Position numbers and translations under genes: made by a program | Shown here: piece by piece, positions 57,839 to 64,000 of the stretch | Layout of the letters: every line of letters begins with the position of its first letter | Numbering within the stretch: position 1 is the stretch's first letter | Notes under the pieces: model-generated | Told to the model about the DNA's origin: nothing | Seen by the model: the letters and a program-made list of their open reading frames with translations, nothing else | Database searches by the model: none | From: Methanococcoides orientis | Lineage (GTDB): Archaea; Halobacteriota; Methanosarcinia; Methanosarcinales; Methanosarcinaceae | NCBI RefSeq assembly: GCF_021184045.1 | Contig: NZ_CP073710.1 | Location: 2,056,685 to 2,120,684 of the forward strand | DNA: 64,000 bases | Reading direction: 5' to 3'

Positions 57839-59068
57839 TCACATGAACTCAACATCATCATCTACAGGATTGGTCAGTATTTCCTGTGTATATGCGTTGA
57901 TTTCCACTGAGTTCCTTGCACCTTTTACTTCCCATATAGGCACATAGACAAGGTCGATCTTGAACCTGATATCATCCATTGATGGTTTGAACATCTTGTG
58001 TTCGGATATCATTGCCTCTCCAACGACATTGTTGAAACGCACATCCTTTGTGTATTCTTCGATAATGTTCGATATTAGCGTGCTTTCCGCTTCCTTCTGG
58101 TCGATCATCTTGCTCTTGATCTCATAGTTATCATCAGGAAGTGTCACACGGTCATTTACCTGGTGCAGTTCTAACTCTTCCTTATTGCCGTTGAGAGCAT
58201 TAAGACAACCCTGTCCCTGCCCGGAAATATCAATGACCTTGTTCTTGAACCTGTGTTCTGCTTTGACAGCATAGGCATAATTCCAGAAAGGTACGAACTT
58301 GAGAACAACATCCTCAGGGATCCCTATCTCGGACTTTGCCATTGCTGCAGCCCTTTCCTTTTCCAATTTTATAGGCGCAGTGTGAAGGTCAAGTGTTGAT
58401 GGAACTGGTTGTGGAACTGGGGTTGGAGCTTCCCATAATGACTGCTGATGCTCTGGTGCGGTTGTCACAGGTGCTTCCATATATGTTCGCTTAGTTTCCT
58501 GATACCTTTCAACTGTGTCTGCCTGCTGCATTTCAGGTGAAGTTGCCCAGATGTTGAAACCATCCTGTTCTTCCTGTGTGGGCATCTGCGGAGCAGATGG
58601 CGTGAAAGGCTCTACTGAAGGACTTGATATCTCGGAGCTTATTTCAAAGCTTCCTGAGAATCCAGTGGATCTGGATGCAAGCTGATCTGCTATCATAGCA
58701 TTACTGTCTACATCGTAAGCCACAAGTTGTAGGTCGGTAGCATTGCCTTCAAGGTCGGCGATGACAGCTTTTCCTATCTGGAGGGAGAGTTCGTCCCGGT
58801 CCCATGTGATAAGTCCCACATGTGTTGCATAATCGTAGAGCTCTGGCTCCATTTTCTGCATGGTGACATATAGTCCTACTCCGTCCCTGATCTGATCTGC
58901 AAAGTTTTTGATCTGTGCAGGATCTGGCTGACTGGTAAGTAAAATATAGGTTCGGTGGTCGTTTTTCTCTACGATCAGGTCCACAGTGTCAGATTCTGAA
59001 ACACTGTGTCCGGAAGTTGTGAATATGTTTGTCAGGAGTTCAGCAAGTTTTTCTTTCATTCTCATCAA
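57839..59068 (-). CDS. Conserved protein of unknown function, paired with KaiC-like ATPase
   Basis: 409 residues (an ATG one codon downstream of the first, MRMKEK, is an alternative start). The N-terminal 100 residues (KEKLAELLTNIFTTSGHSVS, then a beta-rich part, YATHVGLITWDRD) resemble restriction-endonuclease-like folds by pattern but lack a clear PD-(D/E)XK motif. A Ser/Pro/Thr/Gln-rich linker (about 165-235) precedes a conserved C-terminal domain (about 245-405). It follows the degenerate KaiC-like gene by 42 nt on the same strand and is probably its partner. Confidence 0.75.
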   Translation of the reverse strand: MMRMKEKLAELLTNIFTTSGHSVSESDTVDLIVEKNDHRTYILLTSQPDPAQIKNFADQIRDGVGLYVTMQKMEPELYDYATHVGLITWDRDELSLQIGKAVIADLEGNATDLQLVAYDVDSNAMIADQLASRSTGFSGSFEISSEISSPSVEPFTPSAPQMPTQEEQDGFNIWATSPEMQQADTVERYQETKRTYMEAPVTTAPEHQQSLWEAPTPVPQPVPSTLDLHTAPIKLEKERAAAMAKSEIGIPEDVVLKFVPFWNYAYAVKAEHRFKNKVIDISGQGQGCLNALNGNKEELELHQVNDRVTLPDDNYEIKSKMIDQKEAESTLISNIIEEYTKDVRFNNVVGEAMISEHKMFKPSMDDIRFKIDLVYVPIWEVKGARNSVEINAYTQEILTNPVDDDVEFM

Positions 59069-59110
59069 CCATTTTGTTATTCAAATCTGAATGTCTTCGC
59101 TACAAGAAGA

Positions 59111-59875
59111 TCAGAGAACTCTGGTCGTAGTTTCCAGTTCAATGCCTTTTTGAGTTATATTATATGATATGGTCTTGTCTGGAGGTATCATTCCTCTCAT
59201 CTTACGTATCAATATAGTTCTCTCTATCTCGCTTCCACGTTCTCTCATGCGGAATTCAATAACCCCGTCACAAATGCTCTTGAGTGCATTTTCCACTTGT
59301 GGTTCATGTGTACCGCCGGTCATAAGGATGAGTTGTACAGCATTAGTGAACTTTCCGATAGAGGAGATAAATTCGATAGCTTCCGTAACAGATTTCATAT
59401 CGTAGGATCTCAGGAAATATGATATGGAATCGATAACCCCTCTGTACTGGCCTTGTCTCTCTTTAGAGGTGGCAGACTTAAGTTGGTTCATTGTATCAGT
59501 GTTCTGTTTCAGGAAATCCTTGGCAGAGAGGTTGCATGTAACACTTTTGGGCAGAATATTGCAGAACCTTAAGGTATAGGCATCAACGAAGTCCATTTTT
59601 CCGTCTTCGACATATTGCTCAACATCCCATCCGAAGGTCCTCATATCCTCAATTATTTCCTGAACCGGATGTTCAGCAGAGAAATAGTAAACTTCTTCAT
59701 TGTTCGTCAGACCACCATATACGAACTGTTGTGCAAATAGCTCTGAACTTGCACCGGGTTCTGCAAGTATCAATATAGTTGTTCCCGGAGGGACTCCTCC
59801 TCCAAGTTGAACGTCAAGTCCTAGCAAGCCAGTCGGTACCCTGTATCCCCCTCTTCCATCGAAACTATAATCCAT
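59111..59875 (-). CDS. KaiC-like ATPase homologue with degenerate P-loop
   Basis: 254 residues, the layout of RecA-like KaiC/HTR-like proteins: RVPTGLLGLDVQLGGGVPPGTTILILAEPGASSELF. The Walker A motif should read GxxGxGKT, but here it is EPGASSELF, without the lysine, so ATP hydrolysis is probably lost. The Walker B area (SISYFLRSY) is also unusual. It could be a sensor or scaffold rather than an active ATPase. Upstream of the unknown protein at 57839 on the same strand. Confidence 0.82.
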   Translation of the reverse strand: MDYSFDGRGGYRVPTGLLGLDVQLGGGVPPGTTILILAEPGASSELFAQQFVYGGLTNNEEVYYFSAEHPVQEIIEDMRTFGWDVEQYVEDGKMDFVDAYTLRFCNILPKSVTCNLSAKDFLKQNTDTMNQLKSATSKERQGQYRGVIDSISYFLRSYDMKSVTEAIEFISSIGKFTNAVQLILMTGGTHEPQVENALKSICDGVIEFRMRERGSEIERTILIRKMRGMIPPDKTISYNITQKGIELETTTRVL

Positions 59876-59999
59876 TCTTTCACCTTGATATCATATGCAA
59901 AAAAATATGCTAATGAAGTTTCTATACACCATATTGTTATCATTACATATTGATTCCTCTTAGTTTTTATAGTTATAGTATATTCATTAACTGATTAAT

Positions 60000-60365
60000 A
60001 TGATAGAGCTTGACAATCTCAAATATGATGACAATGGGCTTATCGCAGCCATTGCACAGGACAATGAAACTGGTGAAGTTCTCATGTTTGCCTACATGAA
60101 CGAGGAGGCTCTCAAACTTACCATTGAGACTGGCATTGCTCACTACTGGAGTCGTAGCAGGCAAGAACTGTGGAAAAAAGGAGAAAGTTCCGGGCACATG
60201 CAGACAGTACACGAGATGCTGATAGATTGCGATATGGACGCCATCGTAATGAAGATCGAACAGGAAGGGGGCGCATGCCACACAGGGTATCGTTCATGCT
60301 TCTACCGAAATATCGAGGGTAATATCGTTGGTGAGAAGGTCTTCGATCCCGATGAGGTCTATTGA
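60000..60365 (+). CDS. hisI: Phosphoribosyl-AMP cyclohydrolase
   Basis: Third step of histidine biosynthesis, opening the adenine ring. 121 residues with [17 protein letters not shown] and the zinc ligands in [14 protein letters not shown], the normal single-domain archaeal form without HisE. A TATA-like stretch (59968-59982) lies about 25-30 nt before the ATG, so the message may be nearly leaderless. A pyrimidine-rich stretch at 60400-60452 probably ends transcription. Confidence 0.95.
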   Translation: MIELDNLKYDDNGLIAAIAQDNETGEVLMFAYMNEEALKLTIETGIAHYWSRSRQELWKKGESSGHMQTVHEMLIDCDMDAIVMKIEQEGGACHTGYRSCFYRNIEGNIVGEKVFDPDEVY

Positions 60366-60394
60366 TATTTCTAAGAACAATACTTCGAGGAACT

Positions 60395-60455
60395 ATCTTT
60401 GTTCTCTTTTCTTTCCCTTTTCTTTCCCTTTTCTGATCATCTCTTTTTTTCCGTC
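60395..60455 (+). terminator. Pyrimidine-rich terminator after hisI
   Basis: A repeated CTTTTCTTTCC-like run and a T8-type tract between hisI and the next gene, on the coding strand of hisI. Confidence 0.5.
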
Positions 60456-60491
60456 AGTTATATTAAATAGTTTTGAACGATAGTTCTGTTT

Positions 60492-62348
60492 ATGGAAAAC
60501 AATGAGATAACAAGGATAGTTCCTGATACAAGTGTAATTATTGATGGTCTTGTATCCGAAATGATCCTTGAAGGGGACTATGAGGGGGCTGAAATATTCA
60601 TTCCCGAGGCCATGGTGGCAGAACTGGAATCCCAGGCAAACCGTGGTCTTGAGATTGGTAATAAAGGTCTGGATGAGCTGAAAAAACTGCAAGAATTGGC
60701 AACAGAGGGTCTTATCGATATATCTTTTACAGGTGAGCGGCCGACCATAGAAGAGAGAAAGTATGCTAAAGAGGGTGCAGTGGATGCCATAATCCGGTCA
60801 TGTGCTGAAGAGCTGGAAGCTACTTTTGTGACAGGGGACAGGGTTCAGTACGACGTTGCAGTGGCAAAGGGGATGGAAGTGGAATACCTTCCTCCGAAAA
60901 AAGCCGAGTTCATTACCCTGCATATTGAGGATTTCTTCACTGATGATACAATGTCTGTGCATCTGAAGAACAAGGTCATTCCAATGGGCAAACGTGGTTC
61001 CATCAGGAATGTGGAATTTGTAGAAATAAGGGATACCCCATCCACTTCAGGTGAGTTGAAAGAGATCACCCGTGAGCTTCTTGAAAGAGCAAGGGCTGAC
61101 CCCGAATCCTTCATTGAAATGTCTCTAAACGGTGCTACCGTATTGCAGATACGCGATATGCGAATAGCTATCTCAAACCCTCCATTTTCAGATGATGTAG
61201 AGATCACGGCAGTACGTCCTGTGGCCTCGGTAAAGCTGGATGAGTACCGTCTGGGTGATAAGCTCAAGGAGAGGATACTTGGACAGCGTGGAATTCTGGT
61301 ATCAGGTCCTCCAGGAGCGGGTAAATCCACATTTGGAGCAGGAGTTGCCACTTTCCTGCATGAACACAATTATGTTGTAAAGACAATGGAATCCCCAAGG
61401 GACCTACAGGTTCCCAGGGAGATCACACAATATGCTCCTCTTGAAGGAAGCATGGAAAAGACCGCAGATGTGCTGTTGCTTGTAAGGCCTGATTACACTA
61501 TCTATGATGAAGTGCGAAAGACCCGTGATTTCGAGATATTTGCTGACATGAGGCTTGCAGGTGTCGGCATGATCGGTGTTGTGCATGCCAACCGTGCGAT
61601 CGATGCTGTGCAGAGGCTCATCGGTAGGGTGGAACTTGGTGTTATTCCACAGGTCGTTGATACTGTCATCTTTATTGACAAAGGAGAGGTCGCCCAGGTC
61701 CAGACCCTTGAGTTCACCGTAAAGGTACCATCCGGAATGATGGAAGCTGATCTTGCAAGACCGGTAATTGTTGTTTCTGATTTTGAGACCTCAAAACCTG
61801 AATTTGAGATATATACCTTCGGTGAGCAGATCGTTGTCATGCCAGTATCAACTTCAACAGAAAGCAGGAAACCTGTCTGGTCTCTTGCGGAAGGCGAGAT
61901 CAAGGACGTTGTCCAGCGTTATACCAGTGGTCCTGTTGAAGTGGAGATGACCTCCGACACAAATGCTGTTGTAAAGGTTTTCGAGAAGGAGATCTCAAAG
62001 GTGATCGGTAAAAGTGGTGCAGTGGTCGATGAGATCGAGAGGATCGTAGGTGTCCACATTGATGTGCGTGAACTTAAAGAGCAAGGTCGCAAGGGCAAGG
62101 GTGCGGATAAGAACAGATTCTCCGGAAGTTCCTATCGTCCTACTGTCGAGCACACAAAGAAGCATGTGATCCTGAACGTTCCTGAAATAGCTTCACAGGA
62201 TGTCGAGATATATGCAGGTGAAAGTTACCTTTTCACTGCAACAGTTGGTCGCCATGGCGATGTCAAGGTCAGGAGTAATTCTGCAATTGCTCACAGCATA
62301 ATGGATGCTGTGGATGATGGGGAACCGATCCTTGTGAAGATCCTGTGA
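60492..62348 (+). CDS. PIN-ATPase-KH protein (PilT-like ATPase with PINc and KH domains)
   Basis: 618 residues: an N-terminal PIN nuclease-like domain (VPDTSVIIDG with the first acidic residue, GAVDAIIRSCAEE, TGDRVQYDVAV), then a type II/IV secretion-type ATPase with Walker A GPPGAGKST near residue 271 and YDEVRKTRDF, HANRAIDAV; then a KH RNA-binding domain (VIGKSGAVVDEIERI near 510) and a C-terminal part. The set is conserved in archaea, and an RNA-processing role is inferred from the domains. The start ATG is in a good position 25 nt after a TATA-like TTATATTAAATAG. Confidence 0.92.
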   Translation: MENNEITRIVPDTSVIIDGLVSEMILEGDYEGAEIFIPEAMVAELESQANRGLEIGNKGLDELKKLQELATEGLIDISFTGERPTIEERKYAKEGAVDAIIRSCAEELEATFVTGDRVQYDVAVAKGMEVEYLPPKKAEFITLHIEDFFTDDTMSVHLKNKVIPMGKRGSIRNVEFVEIRDTPSTSGELKEITRELLERARADPESFIEMSLNGATVLQIRDMRIAISNPPFSDDVEITAVRPVASVKLDEYRLGDKLKERILGQRGILVSGPPGAGKSTFGAGVATFLHEHNYVVKTMESPRDLQVPREITQYAPLEGSMEKTADVLLLVRPDYTIYDEVRKTRDFEIFADMRLAGVGMIGVVHANRAIDAVQRLIGRVELGVIPQVVDTVIFIDKGEVAQVQTLEFTVKVPSGMMEADLARPVIVVSDFETSKPEFEIYTFGEQIVVMPVSTSTESRKPVWSLAEGEIKDVVQRYTSGPVEVEMTSDTNAVVKVFEKEISKVIGKSGAVVDEIERIVGVHIDVRELKEQGRKGKGADKNRFSGSSYRPTVEHTKKHVILNVPEIASQDVEIYAGESYLFTATVGRHGDVKVRSNSAIAHSIMDAVDDGEPILVKIL

Positions 62349-62407
62349 TTTACAAAAAAGTTAGGGGAGGAAATATTTCCTCCTTTAAATACCTGTTTTC
62401 TAATTTT

Positions 62408-62716
62408 TTAGTTAGATCTGTTTGATTTCAGCACTTTTGCAAGCCCAAAGCTTATGACAAGGATCCCAATGGTGCCTGCTGAAATAGCAAGGATCTCACC
62501 GAGTTTGCCCTTTCCTTCAATTGAATAGTCCGGCATAGGGGATTCGATTGCAGGGTCTGCTTCTTCAAGTTCAGCAAATCTTTCTTCATCGATCACACTT
62601 TCTGCAGCACTTTCCAGACCATCAGGATCTGAAGATGCAAGGTATGGTGCAAGTACTGATATCAGGAGTGCTATTGCCAGTCCTGCGTACAATAATTTCA
62701 TGTTCTGGCTCGTCAC
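62408..62716 (-). CDS. cbiN: CbiN/PDGLE-type cobalt/nickel transporter component
   Basis: 102 residues with two membrane helices, one at the N-terminus and one near the C-terminus, and the PDGLE signature (SSDPDGLESAAES) between them. This is the small extra subunit that works with CbiM in cobalt or nickel uptake. Its start overlaps the cbiM stop by 4 nt (ATGA), so the two are translationally coupled. Confidence 0.88.
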   Translation of the reverse strand: MTSQNMKLLYAGLAIALLISVLAPYLASSDPDGLESAAESVIDEERFAELEEADPAIESPMPDYSIEGKGKLGEILAISAGTIGILVISFGLAKVLKSNRSN

Positions 62717-63369
62717 AATAATGCCTCCTTTGAATCTTCTGTGATCTTGCTGTCCACAAGATCAGGACGTGCTTTCGCGATCGCTGCGATTGCAATTGCA
62801 GTGATAAGTCCTTCTCCGATGATGCCTATTACAAAGTGGAATGTTCCCATTGCCACCAGCCCTGGTACGAGTGGGAATGTACCTGCGATGCTCATCTCGA
62901 TCGCTGTTGCGATAGAGGATATGAAAAGGCCTAACCATGCACCGAAGAATGCTGATACCTTAATGTCAATGTTTTTGCTTCTCAATGCAACGAATGAGTA
63001 GTAACCTACAAAACCTGAGATAACTCCCATGTTCAGGATGTTGGCACCCATTACAGTAATTCCACCGTCAGCGAACACGATACCCTGAACCAGCAGTACA
63101 AGTGTCAGTACAAGTACTCCGGCAAAAGGGCTTCCAAAGATTATTGCTACAAGTGCAGCTCCGACCATATGGCCACTGGTGCCCATTCCAATAGGTATGT
63201 TGAGCGCCTGAATTGCAAATATTCCTGCAGATAATGCTGCAAGTATTGGTATCTTCATATCATCCATATCTTTTCGTGCCCATCTGAAGGACATAAAGAT
63301 AAACGGAAGGGCTATTGCCCAGTAAACAAGTGCCTGGGATAGCGGCATAAACGAATCTGGTATATGCAT
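62713..63369 (-). CDS. cbiM: CbiM cobalt/nickel substrate-binding membrane protein
   Basis: 218 residues, six or seven membrane helices. The N-terminal MHIPDSF holds the metal-binding Met-His pair, and GTSGHMVGAAL supplies a second His. It is the substrate-specific component of an energy-coupling-factor transporter. The metal (Co2+ or Ni2+) cannot be told from this sequence; both are needed by methanogens for corrinoids and coenzyme F430. The ATPase gene lies divergently at 63655. Confidence 0.9.
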   Translation of the reverse strand: MHIPDSFMPLSQALVYWAIALPFIFMSFRWARKDMDDMKIPILAALSAGIFAIQALNIPIGMGTSGHMVGAALVAIIFGSPFAGVLVLTLVLLVQGIVFADGGITVMGANILNMGVISGFVGYYSFVALRSKNIDIKVSAFFGAWLGLFISSIATAIEMSIAGTFPLVPGLVAMGTFHFVIGIIGEGLITAIAIAAIAKARPDLVDSKITEDSKEALL

Positions 63370-63654
63370 TATATTTTCCTCCTTCTTATGAATATCTATA
63401 ATTTTGTATTATTTAGTATTACGTAATTACAAATTGGTATTACTAAAAAAACTGCAATAATATATATAAGTTTAACGGGATTCAAAAGGTCAATGTTTCT
63501 GTAAATCAGCTTTCAGACCTCAAAAGCTTGAAGCTTTTCGTAATGATGTCAATAAACAGAGTGTGAAAATTGTGGCATAATTTATTAATAATAATATATC
63601 TTCTTCCTGTTACTTAGCACCGGTAATGCATGATAAGTAGCAGATGAGATCAAC
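63370..63654. promoter_or_regulatory. Divergent regulatory region, cbiMN / cbiO
   Basis: 285 nt between divergent genes. The repeat GTATTA appears at 63406-63411 and, as AGTATTAC and GGTATTAC, at 63415-63422 and 63436-63443, with the palindrome TTACGTAA at 63419-63426. A TATA-like TAATATATATAAG runs 63458-63470. The repeats could be an operator for a metal-sensing regulator. No cobalamin riboswitch is seen. Confidence 0.4.
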
Positions 63655-64000
63655 ATGGCTCGTGAAAACCCTATTATCGAATTGAAGAACCTTTCTTACA
63701 AATATTCCAGTAGCGATTCAAAGGCACTTGAGAACATTGATCTGATCATCAATGCAGGTGAGAAGATAGCTATTCTTGGAGCGAATGGTGCAGGCAAGTC
63801 AACACTTTTCAAACATCTTAATGGCATACTGTCACCTTCTTCCGGTGAGGTTGCTATCAAGGGAGATACGATATCTAAGAAGACCATCCGTAAAGCACGG
63901 CAAACGGTCGGTATCGTCTTTCAGAATCCCGATGATCAGGTATTCTCTCCTACTGTGGAGGAAGATGTGGCCTTTGGTCCGATGAACATGGGCCTGCCGG
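63655..64000 (+). CDS. cbiO: CbiO ATP-binding protein of cobalt/nickel ECF transporter (partial)
   Basis: The first 115 codons of an ABC ATPase cut by the window end. Walker A is GANGAGKST and the Q-loop reads [12 protein letters not shown], both typical of CbiO. It would energise CbiM/CbiN-mediated uptake. It is on the opposite strand from cbiMN, an unusual split, since these genes are normally in one operon. The start is set at ATG 63655 ([15 protein letters not shown]). Confidence 0.88.
   Translation, partial: MARENPIIELKNLSYKYSSSDSKALENIDLIINAGEKIAILGANGAGKSTLFKHLNGILSPSSGEVAIKGDTISKKTIRKARQTVGIVFQNPDDQVFSPTVEEDVAFGPMNMGLP

Noticed and set aside
63370-63654. Cobalamin riboswitch before cbiM
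   Set aside because: No B12-box-like conserved sequence; riboswitches of this class are not expected in methanogens.

Overview
The window is a stretch of chromosome from a methanogenic archaeon of the order Methanosarcinales, most likely a methylotrophic Methanosarcinaceae such as Methanococcoides or a close relative. The evidence is formylmethanofuran:H4MPT formyltransferase, the methanofuran-type tyrosine decarboxylase MfnA, archaeal replication, translation and tRNA-modification genes, a euryarchaeal rRNA operon, and two conserved genes interrupted in frame by TAG, which fits a pyrrolysine-using organism. The genus is an inference from memory of these families, not from a search.

Layout. 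1-5850: C1 metabolism (ftr), a transglutaminase-like protein, a site-2-protease/TraB pair, a candidate small structured RNA (about 4557-4637) and mfnA. 5851-10646: a replication origin with origin recognition boxes, cdc6/orc1, signal peptidase and the small subunit of DNA polymerase D (in-frame TAG at 9195). 10765-20631: taw1, aRF1, argS, small conserved genes, a CobW GTPase divergent from a core-MetE methionine synthase, a SpoIIM membrane protein and a KaiC-like ATPase with a coupled partner. 20657-30305: eight genes on the minus strand (RPA-like protein, five tandem CBS-domain proteins, ATP-dependent RNA ligase with an in-frame TAG, SelB-like factor aSelBL), then the RNA-repair genes kptA and rtcA. 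30358-41385: NAD(P)H/disulfide oxidoreductase, a 1.15-kb non-coding region rich in inverted repeats, dnaG, a UPF0058 gene, a GNAT acetyltransferase, archaeosine synthase, a GlcD/GlcF-like lactate or glycolate dehydrogenase and a hybrid histidine kinase. 41555-46401: a four-gene operon (leuA/cimA-like with an apparent frameshift, tatD, a metallo-beta-lactamase protein, YgiQ). 46402-52893: promoters, 16S, tRNA-Ala, 23S, 5S, tRNA-Cys, a tRNA-Cys remnant and a second 5S. 53069-64000: a half-length UbiA-like gene, a flavin disulfide reductase, an SNF symporter, NAC, IscA, a degenerate KaiC-like pair, hisI, a PIN-ATPase-KH protein, and a cobalt/nickel ECF transporter (CbiM/CbiN-like, with divergent CbiO cut by the window edge).

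The most interesting signal is the use of UAG. I checked the stop codons of 52 annotated CDS: 21 TAA, 31 TGA, none TAG. The only two TAG codons that interrupt recognisable conserved genes sit inside the RNA ligase (codon 63) and the polymerase D small subunit (codon 94), and both frames stay open after the TAG. The RNA ligase lies directly upstream of aSelBL, a family once proposed to be a pyrrolysine-specific elongation factor. Around it sit RNA-repair enzymes and a five-gene CBS array. This is a plausible but untested UAG-decoding and RNA-repair neighbourhood. Further items are the candidate structured RNA at 4557, the oriC, the structured non-coding region before dnaG, the leuA frameshift and the duplicated 5S/tRNA-Cys block.
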